Under the pieces are notes generated by a model. It did not search any database and was not told where the DNA came from. It saw nothing but the letters and a program-made list of their open reading frames with translations. The position numbers and the translations under genes were made by a program. From NCBI GenBank assembly GCA_005787665.1, contig SYAB01000007.1, positions 1 through 11,582 of the forward strand: a stretch of DNA of 11,582 nt, written 5' to 3'. Every line of letters starts with the position of its first letter. Position 1 is the first letter of the stretch. Of this stretch, positions 1 to 7,086 are shown piece after piece. This DNA comes from Actinomycetota bacterium (GTDB lineage: Bacteria > Actinomycetota > Actinomycetes > Mycobacteriales > Mycobacteriaceae).

Positions 1-38
1 AGCGTTCGTCCTGAGCCAGAATCAAACTCTCCAAACAA
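1..38 (-). rRNA. rrs: 16S ribosomal RNA, 5' end only
   Basis: The reverse complement of these bases is the conserved start of bacterial 16S rRNA, including GAGTTTGATTCTGGCTCAG and then GACGAACGCT; the gene runs off the window edge. Alignment to E. coli numbering puts mature position 1 near base 37; the extra T-rich bases up to 41 may belong to the mature end, as in other mycobacteria. E. coli position 18 is T where most bacteria have C. Its place just after tyrS corresponds to rrnB of rapidly growing mycobacteria (known: rrnA lies after murA, rrnB after tyrS). Confidence 0.97.
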
Positions 39-43
39 AAACC

Positions 44-140
44 CCCGGAATCACACCGGGCAGAATCCGAATCAGAAAAATCCGATCACAGCAACCAGAA
101 AAAATCTGGCAAAACAAAAGCCGCACCCCAACACGGGGGT
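44..140 (-). repeat. Three short hairpins before mature 16S
   Basis: Three inverted repeats are visible. ACCCC/GGGGT (125-129 with 136-140) has a 6-nt loop. CCAGA/TCTGG (95-99 with 105-109) has a 5-nt loop of U in the RNA. CCCGG/CCGGG (44-48 with 56-60) has a 7-nt loop and lies only a few bases from the mature 16S end. They probably help fold or process the precursor; this is inferred from position. None is followed by the U-run expected of an intrinsic terminator. Confidence 0.5.
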
Positions 141-190
141 ATCAAGGCACGACAAAAACAAAAAACAACAAACAAAAACCACCAAACACA

Positions 191-212
191 CTATTGAGTT
201 CTCAAACAACAA
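191..212 (-). promoter_or_regulatory. rrn antitermination boxA/boxC element (NusA site)
   Basis: On the minus strand the sequence TTGTTTGAGAACTCAATAG is present. Its last 11 bases, GAACTCAATAG (201-191), are identical to the RNA seen bound to the KH domains of M. tuberculosis NusA (known structure, from memory). The preceding TTGTTTGAGA fits the mycobacterial boxA. The element should recruit NusA and partners so that RNA polymerase reads through the untranslated rRNA genes without Rho termination. Confidence 0.85.
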
Positions 213-215
213 GCT

Positions 216-234
216 GCCGGCACCTCTGTCCGGC
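216..234 (-). promoter_or_regulatory. boxB-like hairpin before boxA
   Basis: GCCGG and CCGGC (216-220 and 230-234) form a 5-bp stem with a 9-nt loop, four bases before the boxA/boxC element on the RNA. The position is that of boxB in an rrn boxB-boxA-boxC arrangement. The stem is seen directly; the boxB role is inferred from position. Confidence 0.5.
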
Positions 235-362
235 CGCGCGACCAACCCGCGGCGATAAGCCGCGTTCTCGTCGAGCGGACAGTAGAACGCTCCGATGACC
301 GGAAACATTCCGTTGAGATGCCGTCGCGCTCAGCGGCCGAACCGCGTCGCAACGACGTCACA

Positions 363-391
363 AAGTTACGTCAGGGGTGCACTGGAGTCAA
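363..391 (-). promoter_or_regulatory. rrn P1 promoter (sigma-A type)
   Basis: A perfect mycobacterial -35 TTGACT (391-386), a 17-nt spacer and a -10 TAACTT (368-363, matching TANNNT) lie about 60 bp after the tyrS stop. The start of transcription is expected near G356. I find no second promoter of this quality before 16S, which agrees with rrnB of fast growers having one promoter while rrnA has several (known for M. smegmatis). The hexamer TGACGT occurs twice around the -10 (373-368 and 360-355). Confidence 0.85.
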
Positions 392-403
392 ATCCGCTGG
401 GCA

Positions 404-444
404 CCAGGAAGGTTTGACCTTCATCACACCCATGGGTCGCCTGG
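404..444 (-). repeat. Nested inverted repeats between tyrS and rrn promoter
   Basis: The short gap after tyrS holds an outer CCAGG/CCTGG pair (404-408 and 440-444), a perfect 10-bp palindrome ACCCATGGGT (428-437), and a GAAGGT/ACCTTC pair with a 3-nt loop (408-413 and 417-422). No U-run follows, so this is not a classical intrinsic terminator. It may separate tyrS transcription from rrn, or may be chance; this is inference. Confidence 0.35.
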
Positions 445-449
445 CAGAC

Positions 450-1724
450 CTAGTCAACGCGTTGCACCCCGGCGATATTCCGCTTGCCGCGACGCAGGAC
501 CAACCACCGCCCGTGCAGGAAATCCGACGGGCCGGCGATCCAGGCCTCACTGTCCACCCGGACGTTGTTGACCGATACCCCGCCCTCGGCGATGGTGCGC
601 CGGGCGGCACCCTTGCTCTCCGAAAGTCCGGTCGCCACAAGAAGATCGACGATGCCGTCCGGCCCGCCGGGCGCCAGGTCGGCCACCGAGGTCTCCCGCA
701 GGGCCGCGGCCAAGGTCGCCTCATCCAGCCGTTCCAGATCGGCCCTGCCGAACAGCGCCTGGGCGGCATGCTCGGCCGCATCGGTCGCGGCCTGCCCGTG
801 CACGAGTGTGGTGAGTTCCCGCGCCAGCCTGCGTTGCGCCGCCCGCTCGTGCGGCCGGTTCGCGGTGGCGTCGTCCAACTCGGCGATCTCTCCGGCGTCC
901 AGGAAGGTGAACCACCGGAGATACCTGCCGACGTCGGCGTCCGCGGTGTTGATGAAGTACTGGTACCAGGCGTACGGGCTGGTCATCTCCGGGTCGAGCC
1001 ACAGGCTGCCGCCGCCGGTCGACTTGCCGAACTTCGTGCCGTCCGCCGAGGTGACCAGGGGCACGGTCATGGCATGCACGCCGGCGCCGAGCTTCTGGCG
1101 GACCAGTCGTACCCCCGCGATGATGTGGCCCCACTGGTCCGAACCGCCGATCTGCAGCGAGCAGCCGTACCGCCGATACAACTCCACGTAATCGTTGGCC
1201 TGCAGCAACATGTAACTGAACTCGGTGTAGGAGATCCCCTCGCCGTCGAGGCGACGACGGATGGTGTCGCGGTCGAGCATGACGTTGACCGAGAAGTGTT
1301 CGCCGATATCGCGCAGGAACTCGATCGCGCCGAGGGGTTGTGTCCAGGTGAGGTTGTTCTCGACGATGGCGCCGGCGGCGGAATCGTCGAAATCGACGAA
1401 GCGCGCGAGCTGGCCGCGGATGCGCTCGGCCCACTGCGCGACGGTGTCGGAGGTGTTCAGTGACCGTTCGCCGGCGTCGCGCGGATCGCCGATCAGCCCG
1501 GTCGCGCCGCCGGCCAGGACGATCGGGCGGTGACCGGCCCGTTGGAAGCGCCGTAACGTCAGCAGCGGCACCAGATTCCCGGCGTGCAGGCTCGGAGCGG
1601 TCGGGTCGAAGCCGGCATAGACGGTCATCGGAGGCTGCGCGGCCGCCGCCGCGAGCGCGTCGATATCGGTGGACTGGGCGACCAGGTCACGCCAGCCCAA
1701 CTCGTCGAGGATCGTCGTCGCCAT
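450..1724 (-). CDS. tyrS: Tyrosyl-tRNA synthetase
   Basis: A cytoplasmic class I aminoacyl-tRNA synthetase that charges tRNA-Tyr with tyrosine using ATP. The 424-residue product shows the catalytic domain with the HIGH-type motif HAGN (about 47-50), YMLLQANDY (171-179) and [10 protein letters not shown] (191-200) for tyrosine binding, and the KMSKS-type loop KFGKS (231-235). An S4 RNA-binding domain fills the last 60 residues or so. I chose the ATG at 1724 because GGAGAAG lies 8 nt before it and the length equals that of the M. tuberculosis protein as I recall it. In-frame GTG and ATG codons 18-21 bases upstream (1745 and 1742) are less likely. The gene starts 27 nt after mpg, so it may be transcribed with it. 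There is no room for a T-box leader in the gap. The rrn promoter lies just downstream. Confidence 0.97.
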   Translation of the reverse strand: MATTILDELGWRDLVAQSTDIDALAAAAAQPPMTVYAGFDPTAPSLHAGNLVPLLTLRRFQRAGHRPIVLAGGATGLIGDPRDAGERSLNTSDTVAQWAERIRGQLARFVDFDDSAAGAIVENNLTWTQPLGAIEFLRDIGEHFSVNVMLDRDTIRRRLDGEGISYTEFSYMLLQANDYVELYRRYGCSLQIGGSDQWGHIIAGVRLVRQKLGAGVHAMTVPLVTSADGTKFGKSTGGGSLWLDPEMTSPYAWYQYFINTADADVGRYLRWFTFLDAGEIAELDDATANRPHERAAQRRLARELTTLVHGQAATDAAEHAAQALFGRADLERLDEATLAAALRETSVADLAPGGPDGIVDLLVATGLSESKGAARRTIAEGGVSVNNVRVDSEAWIAGPSDFLHGRWLVLRRGKRNIAGVQRVD

Positions 1725-1751
1725 GGGTTGATCTTCTCCCATCACGCGCGC

Positions 1752-2363
1752 TCAGTCGCTGTCGCCCGGCCGCGGGGCCCGCGAACTGCGGCGGTAGGCC
1801 GATACCTCCGGGCACCCCGGCACCCAGAACCGCCAGGCCCGGTCGGCGGCCCGGCTGACCCCGACTCGCGGCCCGGCCAGCGCCGAGGAGTCCTCCCGCA
1901 TCTCGATGCGGACCGCGGAGCGCGGGTCGAACACGTCCAGTCCGTTGTCGGCCATGGTGATGCCGAGCGCGCGGCAGAGGTTGCCCGGACCGCGGGCCAG
2001 GGCCACGGGCGGGATGGCAGGACCCCGTCGGCAGCGGGCGTCGGCGATGCCCGACTCGAGTGCTGCGGCACGCAACAGGATTGCCGCGGGGCTACCGCCG
2101 GAACCACAGGAGACGTTGGCGCACAGGTGGATTCCATGGCTGCGATAGATGTAGAGCCGACCTGGCGGGCCGAACATGACCTGGTTGCGTTGGGTCGGGC
2201 CGCGGTAGGAGTGGGATGCGGCATCCGGCCAGGGCCCGTCGGCCGGTCCACCGTAGGCCTCGACCTCGACCACCCGGGCACTCACCCCGCGCGCGATGAT
2301 CACCGAGCCGAGCAGCCGGCGGGCGGCGGCCACCGGGTCTGCCTCCGGCAGCCGCGGGGTCAC
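1752..2363 (-). CDS. mpg: 3-methyladenine DNA glycosylase (AAG/Mpg family)
   Basis: A monofunctional base-excision repair glycosylase that removes alkylated purines from DNA by cleaving the N-glycosidic bond. The 203-residue product has the family signature EVEAYGG near residues 33-39; E35 matches the catalytic glutamate of human AAG (E125) and Y37 the intercalating region. It is followed by [15 protein letters not shown] (54-68) and LARGPGNL (122-129). The GTG start at 2363 overlaps the stop of the upstream desaturase gene as GTGA, which implies translational coupling, and the length equals the M. tuberculosis orthologue Rv1688 as I recall. An open frame continues upstream to 2675, but only as a shadow of the desaturase gene. 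The pairing with tyrS is the ancestral mycobacterial order; the carotenoid genes upstream are the unusual neighbour. Confidence 0.94.
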   Translation of the reverse strand: MTPRLPEADPVAAARRLLGSVIIARGVSARVVEVEAYGGPADGPWPDAASHSYRGPTQRNQVMFGPPGRLYIYRSHGIHLCANVSCGSGGSPAAILLRAAALESGIADARCRRGPAIPPVALARGPGNLCRALGITMADNGLDVFDPRSAVRIEMREDSSALAGPRVGVSRAADRAWRFWVPGCPEVSAYRRSSRAPRPGDSD

Positions 2364-3853
2364 CGGCGAAGACCCAGGTCGGCCCCCAGACAGTCGGCGG
2401 CCGCGAGGCCGGACAGCGCCACCATCGGCAGCCCGCCGCCGGGGTGGGCGCTCCCCGAGGCCAGGTAGAGGCCGGGCATCCCGGCGACCCGATTGGGGGG
2501 TCGGCGGAACGCGGCGAAGCGGTCGTTGCTGGCCGCGCCGTAGATCGCACCCCGGCTGCCCGGGAACGCGACCGCCAGGTCCGTCGGGGTCCGGCGCCAG
2601 ACCAGCGCGTCCCCGGTGCTCCACAGCCCGGCCGCACGGATCCGCCGTTCCACGGCGGCCTCCAGCTCCGCCCACACCTCCGGTGCGCGCCGCCCCGTCG
2701 CGGGCTCGGCCGGCGCATTGGCCATCACGAAGACCGGCTCGGCTTCCGGCCAGCCCGCCAATCCGTGGCAGCGTTCCTGGGCGCAGAGGTAGACGGTCGG
2801 GTCGACCGGGGGCCGGTCGCGATCGAAGATGTCAGCGAACTCCGCGTCATAGTCCGCCGGGAACAGCACCTCGTGGGCCAACCGGTCGGGACCCCGGCGT
2901 GCCTTCAGAGCCCCCGTCCAGCCCGACATCGAGGGCGCCGAGGCACGCGGCAGGTACCGGCCCGCCTGCGCGCACCCGCTCTGCCGTAGCCAGCCGACAT
3001 CGGCGTTGACCACCACCGCCCGTCCGCGCCGCTGCCCGCCGCCGGTCAGCGCGACGCCGACCGCGGTGTCGCCGTCGCACAGCACATGTTGCACGGGGGT
3101 GCCGTATTCGATGACCCCGCCACGGTCCTCGATAGCGCCGACCAGCGCGCCGACCAGCGCGCCGATACCGCCCTGCACACCGAATCCGCCGAGGTCCAGT
3201 TCGACGTGGGAGATGCAGTTCAGCGTGGCCGGGGACCGCCGGGGATCACTGCCGTTGTAGGTGGCGTAGCGCCGTAGCAGCATCCGCAGGTGCGGCTCGC
3301 GGACATGACGGTCGATACCGGCGGCCATGCTGCGCAGCGGGTCGGCGGCGAGCAGGGCGCGGGGCCGACGAAGTGCCAGGCCCACCATGCCCGCCCAGGT
3401 CGGGGCTGGCCCCAGCACGAAGTTCGGCGCCGCGGCCGCCCAGATCCCCGCGCTGTAGCGCAGAAAGGCCGCCAGCTGGTCGGCCGCCGCGGGTCCGAGG
3501 GCCGAGCGCACCCGTGACAGGGTGTCCTCCGGGTCGTGGGCCACCTCGACGACGCAGCCGTCACCGTAGCGGTACCGAAAGCCGGGATCGAGCCGGCGCA
3601 GTTCGATCACCTCGTCGAGGCGCAGGCCCGCGCGGGCGAACAGCCCGGCGAAGACCTCCGGCAGGGTGAGCACGCTCGGCCCGGTCTCGACCACCACCCC
3701 GTCCACCTTGACGGTCCCGGCCTTGCCCCCCGGCCTCGCGGCCGCTTCGAGCACCCGCACCGGAAGTCCCGCCGCGACCAGAGCCAGAGCGGCTGCCAGG
3801 CCGCCGATTCCGGCTCCGACCACCAGCACCTCCGAGCCGTGCTCAGCCCCCAC
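2360..3853 (-). CDS. Carotenoid desaturase, CrtI/CrtD family
   Basis: A FAD-dependent phytoene-desaturase-family oxidoreductase of 497 residues, probably membrane-associated, that would add double bonds to a carotenoid chain. The dinucleotide-binding motif [15 protein letters not shown] lies at 11-25 and is followed by [12 protein letters not shown]. The C-terminus carries the family signature [22 protein letters not shown] (about 461-482, in two parts: [14 protein letters not shown] and LPMVALSG). The GTG start at 3853 has a good ribosome site (AGGAG, 6-nt spacing) and overlaps the acyltransferase gene by 11 nt. Its linkage to a CrtC-type hydratase suggests CrtD-like 3',4'-desaturation of a 1'-hydroxylated end, because CrtC and CrtD act in succession in known pathways. 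That is inference: sequence alone does not separate CrtI, CrtD and CrtN/CrtP here. No phytoene synthase gene is nearby, which makes a main phytoene desaturase less likely. Confidence 0.85.
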   Translation of the reverse strand: MGAEHGSEVLVVGAGIGGLAAALALVAAGLPVRVLEAAARPGGKAGTVKVDGVVVETGPSVLTLPEVFAGLFARAGLRLDEVIELRRLDPGFRYRYGDGCVVEVAHDPEDTLSRVRSALGPAAADQLAAFLRYSAGIWAAAAPNFVLGPAPTWAGMVGLALRRPRALLAADPLRSMAAGIDRHVREPHLRMLLRRYATYNGSDPRRSPATLNCISHVELDLGGFGVQGGIGALVGALVGAIEDRGGVIEYGTPVQHVLCDGDTAVGVALTGGGQRRGRAVVVNADVGWLRQSGCAQAGRYLPRASAPSMSGWTGALKARRGPDRLAHEVLFPADYDAEFADIFDRDRPPVDPTVYLCAQERCHGLAGWPEAEPVFVMANAPAEPATGRRAPEVWAELEAAVERRIRAAGLWSTGDALVWRRTPTDLAVAFPGSRGAIYGAASNDRFAAFRRPPNRVAGMPGLYLASGSAHPGGGLPMVALSGLAAADCLGADLGLRR

Positions 3854-4607
3854 GGCGTGCTCCTAATCCGCGCGGCCGGACCAGCGGGGCGAAGCCGGGC
3901 AGCGGGTCCAGCGGGTGGGTACGGGCCCGGCGGCCGTCGGTGGCCGCCGTCGCGGCGACGTCGATATCGGCCAGTCCGTCGAGGAGTGCGGCTTCGACGG
4001 CGGGCAGCAGCGCCGAACCGCCAAGCTGAGAACCGGGCAGCGGCGCGGAGAAGCGGAGCAACGCCGCCGGACGGTCGCGTTCGAGGTAGAGGTAGTTGAG
4101 ACTGACCGCGATCACGTCCACCGGGCGGCGGGCGTGCATGATCTGGACGCCGTGTTTGAGGTCGAGCGGCCGGAGGTGGGCCGGGCGCTGGCGGCCCTGC
4201 GGGAAGATCCACAGGCAGCGACCGGGCCGGTCGAGAAGATCGGCGCACGACTCCAGGCACGCCCGGCTGCGTTCGGGGCTGCTGCGGTCCAGCGGCAGCG
4301 CGCCGACCCAGCCCAGGAAGCGCAGCTTCCGGAGGTTCGCGGCGTCCATGATCGCCCAGCCCTCGCCGCCGAGTGCCTCGTCGATGACCACCAGCAGCAG
4401 GGTGTCCCACCACGCGACATGGTTGGAGGCGAAGATCAGCGGCCGACCGGCCAAGGCGGCCCGCGCCTCGTCGAGCCCGGCCACCCAGACACCGTCGAGC
4501 TGGCGGGCCACCCGACGCCGGGTGTAGCTGCGGGCCAGGGCGAGGAAGGCCGGATGGCGGGTGTCGCCGGCGCGCTGCCGTGCCCGGCGGTCGGCGTCGG
4601 GATTCAC
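3843..4607 (-). CDS. PlsC-type acyltransferase, putative carotenoid glycoside acyltransferase
   Basis: A 254-residue protein of the lysophosphatidic-acid acyltransferase superfamily, expected to move a fatty acyl group from CoA or ACP to a hydroxyl. The catalytic HX4D motif is present as NHVAWWD (H63, D68) in the context RPLIFASNH. The second block, normally FPEGTR, reads FPQGRQRP (135-142). The GTG start at 4607 overlaps the glycosyltransferase stop as GTGA; the frame extends far upstream but only as a shadow. Between a glycosyltransferase and a carotenoid desaturase, its likely job is to acylate the sugar of a carotenoid glycoside, as CrtO does in staphyloxanthin synthesis (known pathway). 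The acceptor is inferred. A phospholipid acyltransferase role is the main alternative, but the changed FPEGTR motif argues mildly against glycerol phosphate as acceptor. Confidence 0.82.
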   Translation of the reverse strand: MNPDADRRARQRAGDTRHPAFLALARSYTRRRVARQLDGVWVAGLDEARAALAGRPLIFASNHVAWWDTLLLVVIDEALGGEGWAIMDAANLRKLRFLGWVGALPLDRSSPERSRACLESCADLLDRPGRCLWIFPQGRQRPAHLRPLDLKHGVQIMHARRPVDVIAVSLNYLYLERDRPAALLRFSAPLPGSQLGGSALLPAVEAALLDGLADIDVAATAATDGRRARTHPLDPLPGFAPLVRPRGLGARRGG

Positions 4608-5872
4608 GCGGCCGTCTCCCGTTGGGCGCGGGCGCCGTAGGAGCGCCCCCGCCATCGGATGTCCCCGCGCCGGCTCCAGCGGAAGCTGTCCGCCAGCACG
4701 CCCATCATCAGCAGGACCGCACACGGGTGCAGCAGCACACTGCCGATACTGTGCCGGTGGCGCGCCGCCATCAGCAGCCGCAGGCCGATGTTGGCCGCCA
4801 CACCGACCGCGGCCGCCGCGGCCAGGCCCCACGCCCCGAACAGCGCCGCGACCGGCAGCGCCAGATAGGGCAGTACGAAGAAGACCAGATGCAGCGTCAT
4901 GACCACGGCCAGCGCCAGCGGGTGGCCGCCGATGCCCTCGTAGAAGTTCTTGGCGAAGCCGCGCCACAGCGGTCCGGCGCCGGAGTACATGCGGCACTGC
5001 GCCATCCGGTCTCCGTCGGCGAAGACGACCCGTTGGCCGCTTCGTTTGACGACGCGACACAGGGCCATATCGTCCACCAGAGCAGTGCGTACCGCCGCCC
5101 ATCCGCCGACCGCCTCCAACGCCGTGCGCCGGATCAGCAACAACTGGCCGTTGGCTGCGAGCACGCGGGGGTCACGGGTGAGATGCACCAGCGGCATCGG
5201 CAGCCACGCCACATAGGACAGATGGAGCAGCGGGATCATCAGCCGTTCCGGGAAGCTGCCGGTGCGCTGCCGCGGCACTGCGGTGACCACCGCGGCACCC
5301 AGTCCGCCCGGAACCTGCTCGTCGGTGCCGAGGAGCGACAGCATCCGCAACACACCGTCCCGGCACAGTTCGACGTCGGCGTCGACGTTGAGCAGGAGTT
5401 CACCGCGGGCCAGTCCGCTCAGGGTGTGCAGCGCGTGCGGTTTGCCCACCCAGCCGGGCGGGAGTGCGTCGCCGTGCACCACCCGGAGCCGGGGTAATGC
5501 GGACTGCAACCGGGCGAGCACCTCGCCGGTACCGTCGGTGGAGCCGTCGTCGTAGACGAGGATCTCGATGACGGGGCCGCGCACCGCGTCGGCGGCCCGC
5601 ACGCATCGTTCGATGGTGTCGACCTCATCGCGGGCCGGGATCAGCACGCTGATTCCCCCCGGCGCCGCTCGGCCGGCGTCCGGCAGAACCCGGCCGCGGG
5701 TCCAGAACAGTACGTTGATCAGCACCAGTCCCAGCGGAAGCAGCGGGGGCAGCGCCACCAGGGCCGCCAGGATCTGGGCCCAGGTGGGCGCCGAGCCATC
5801 GAGCAGCGCGCCGGGCGACAGGTCGGCGAGGCTCCCGGGAAACTCCGCCGCGACGGGTCCCGCCAGGGTCAT
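4604..5872 (-). CDS. Membrane GT2 glycosyltransferase, putative carotenoid glycosyltransferase
   Basis: A family 2 glycosyltransferase of 422 residues. An N-terminal membrane segment (about 32-57) is followed by the nucleotide-sugar binding core with SVLIPARDE (75-83), YDDGSTDGT (107-115) and the metal-binding NVDADVEL (162-169), then a VDDMAL block (266-271) as candidate catalytic-base region. Two or three membrane helices follow (about 318-395) and the C-terminus ends in DIRWRGRSYG. The layout resembles CrtQ of staphyloxanthin and CruG of myxol glycoside synthesis. It would attach a sugar to the hydroxyl made by the CrtC-type hydratase. The ATG at 5872 overlaps the hydratase stop as ATGA, so translation is probably coupled; the longer frame up to 6067 is a shadow. 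Sugar and acceptor cannot be read from sequence. A hopanoid- or lipid-linked sugar transferase is the alternative. Confidence 0.85.
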   Translation of the reverse strand: MTLAGPVAAEFPGSLADLSPGALLDGSAPTWAQILAALVALPPLLPLGLVLINVLFWTRGRVLPDAGRAAPGGISVLIPARDEVDTIERCVRAADAVRGPVIEILVYDDGSTDGTGEVLARLQSALPRLRVVHGDALPPGWVGKPHALHTLSGLARGELLLNVDADVELCRDGVLRMLSLLGTDEQVPGGLGAAVVTAVPRQRTGSFPERLMIPLLHLSYVAWLPMPLVHLTRDPRVLAANGQLLLIRRTALEAVGGWAAVRTALVDDMALCRVVKRSGQRVVFADGDRMAQCRMYSGAGPLWRGFAKNFYEGIGGHPLALAVVMTLHLVFFVLPYLALPVAALFGAWGLAAAAAVGVAANIGLRLLMAARHRHSIGSVLLHPCAVLLMMGVLADSFRWSRRGDIRWRGRSYGARAQRETAA

Positions 5873-7053
5873 GCCCGCACGTTCCCCGACCGGCCGAGCA
5901 GCCTGCCCCACCGACCGTCGGCGTCCCCGGAGAACAGCGGCAGCCAACGGGAGTTCGGCCCCTGCGACCGGTGCACCCGCATCCGAACCAGCGGGCGCAG
6001 CAGATCGGTGTCGATCCGGCCGGGCACGAGGTGCTCCCCCATCCCGTGTCCGTGCTCCGATCCGCACCGGCCGCGCATCCGGTAGCGCTGGTAGAACGGC
6101 CCGTTGTCGAGCAGCCCGGTGATCTCCACCTCGACCGGCCGGCCGTCGGGGTCGGCGAAGGTGAGGGTCTCCGGCCAGCGCATCCCCCAGAAGCTGCGGC
6201 GGAGGCGGCCCACCTGCAGATCGGCATCCTCACGCACCCGGCACGAACCGTCCTCGGAGAGTTCGACCACGAGGTCGCGTGGCGCGGCGCCGCGGTCGGC
6301 CGGATTGAGGCGGTAGAAGATCAGGTCGCGACCCGGTAGCGCCAGCCGCCCCCACCACCAGCTCCCGATGCCCAGACCGTCCAGGGGGTGCATGGCGCTG
6401 TTCCGATCGTGATAGCCACGACCCTCGACCCGCAGCGTGCCCGTCGGGGTATTCAACTCCAGTCCGCCCCGCGCGGCGGCGAGCATCGGCGTCCACAGGT
6501 GCGATGGGCACCCGCCCGCGTCCGTCCGACCGGCCGGGTCCCGGCGCAGCGGACCGGACAACCACAACTGCCCGGTGGCCCGGCCACCGGTGGGCAGGGC
6601 GAGGTCGAGGTCGGCCCGCAGGGTGCGGATCGGAACACCGCCAGCCCCCGCCGGGGTGTCGGTCCAGGAGAACAGACAGTCGCCGAGGCGCCAGGACCGG
6701 CCGTCGGCGCTCCAACTGCACTGATCGGGGGGTAACTCCGACAGGAGATAGAAACGCTCCCCGTCGTCCCCGTACACCACGACGTTCACGCTGGGACGGT
6801 CGATCGGCACCTCCGGGCGCCCGGCGCGGGCCGCTCCGGCGTAGCCCGGCAGGAACGGCAGGCCCCAGGACCAGATCACCGTCGCACCGCGCCCGCGGTC
6901 GTCCACCAGATCGACGTAGAACCAGGTGAAACCGCCCGGACTGCGCAGCACGGCGGGATCGGGGGGAGCGTCAGCGGAGCACAGTTCTATCAACGTGCCT
7001 CCGGAATCCGGCACGGGGCTGGCCCCGAACCTGCTCGAACCTGTCCACATCAC
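5869..7053 (-). CDS. crtC: CrtC-type carotenoid 1,2-hydratase
   Basis: A lipocalin-fold hydratase of the hydroxyneurosporene synthase (CrtC) family, which adds water to the terminal C1-C2 double bond of a linear carotenoid end. Motifs include GGFTWFYVDLVDD (40-52), SHLWTPM (184-190), GRGYHDRN (211-218), SWWWGR (231-236) and MGEHLVPGRID (338-348). H185/W187 and Y214/D216 match in pattern the H-x-W and Y-x-D residues reported essential in Rubrivivax CrtC (from memory), so the enzyme looks active. The start is uncertain. The GTG at 7053 lacks a ribosome site but could be a leaderless start. A TTG at 6993 has GGAGG 4 nt upstream and gives a 374-residue protein that keeps all conserved parts. It is the first gene of the coupled carotenoid set and follows the Trm112-like gene by 32 nt. 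The symbol reflects family membership, not proven function. Confidence 0.84.
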   Translation of the reverse strand: MMWTGSSRFGASPVPDSGGTLIELCSADAPPDPAVLRSPGGFTWFYVDLVDDRGRGATVIWSWGLPFLPGYAGAARAGRPEVPIDRPSVNVVVYGDDGERFYLLSELPPDQCSWSADGRSWRLGDCLFSWTDTPAGAGGVPIRTLRADLDLALPTGGRATGQLWLSGPLRRDPAGRTDAGGCPSHLWTPMLAAARGGLELNTPTGTLRVEGRGYHDRNSAMHPLDGLGIGSWWWGRLALPGRDLIFYRLNPADRGAAPRDLVVELSEDGSCRVREDADLQVGRLRRSFWGMRWPETLTFADPDGRPVEVEITGLLDNGPFYQRYRMRGRCGSEHGHGMGEHLVPGRIDTDLLRPLVRMRVHRSQGPNSRWLPLFSGDADGRWGRLLGRSGNVRA

Positions 7054-7086
7054 CGAGAACTACACCGGTCCCCGCGGACATAAACC
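7054..7086 (-). promoter_or_regulatory. SigF-like promoter before the carotenoid genes
   Basis: The minus strand reads GGTTT (7086-7082), 15 nt, then GGTGTA (7066-7061). The mycobacterial SigF consensus is GTTT - 15 to 17 nt - GGGTAT, so the -35 is exact and the -10 imperfect. If used, transcription would begin about at the GTG at 7053, giving a leaderless message. SigF control of carotenoid synthesis is known in M. smegmatis, which makes the match plausible. The -35 overlaps the stop codon of the upstream gene. Confidence 0.35.

Larger units (their letters stand above)
39..356 (-). other. 16S rRNA leader (pre-rRNA 5' external region)
   Basis: About 320 nt lie between the inferred transcription start near 356 and mature 16S. 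I see no protein gene here. Going 5' to 3' on the RNA, the leader holds a hairpin at its very start (CGTCG/CGACG, 345-357), a hairpin with a 6-bp stem (CGCGGC/GCCGCG, 248-264), and a GCCGG/CCGGC hairpin (216-234). These are followed by the boxA/boxC antitermination element (191-212), a 40-nt stretch of only G and U (191-152), and three short hairpins (125-140, 95-109, 44-60). The low GC of the second half contrasts sharply with the surrounding GC-rich genes and is usual for mycobacterial rrn leaders. The 3' partner strand for RNase III processing would lie outside the window. Confidence 0.88.

Noticed and set aside
95..109. CCAGA/TCTGG hairpin with U-rich loop as an intrinsic terminator
   Set aside because: The U-run is in the loop, not after the stem, and it lies within an rRNA leader that must be read through.
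72..308. A 78-codon minus-strand open frame in the rrn leader, with a hydrophobic, Phe-rich product
   Set aside because: The U-rich leader gives Phe/Leu/Val codons by composition. It overlaps the boxA/boxC element and there is no sign of translation.
318..1463. A 381-codon plus-strand open frame over tyrS and the rrn promoter
   Set aside because: It is antisense to tyrS, has no recognisable motif and begins inside the rrn leader.
1725..1751. T-box or other riboswitch before tyrS
   Set aside because: Only 27 nt separate mpg and tyrS, far too short for a T-box, and no stem or terminator is visible.
4604..6067. Upstream extension of the glycosyltransferase to 6067 and of the acyltransferase to 5102
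   Set aside because: The extensions run inside the preceding genes and carry no domain. The ATGA and GTGA overlaps at 5872 and 4607 give normal family starts.
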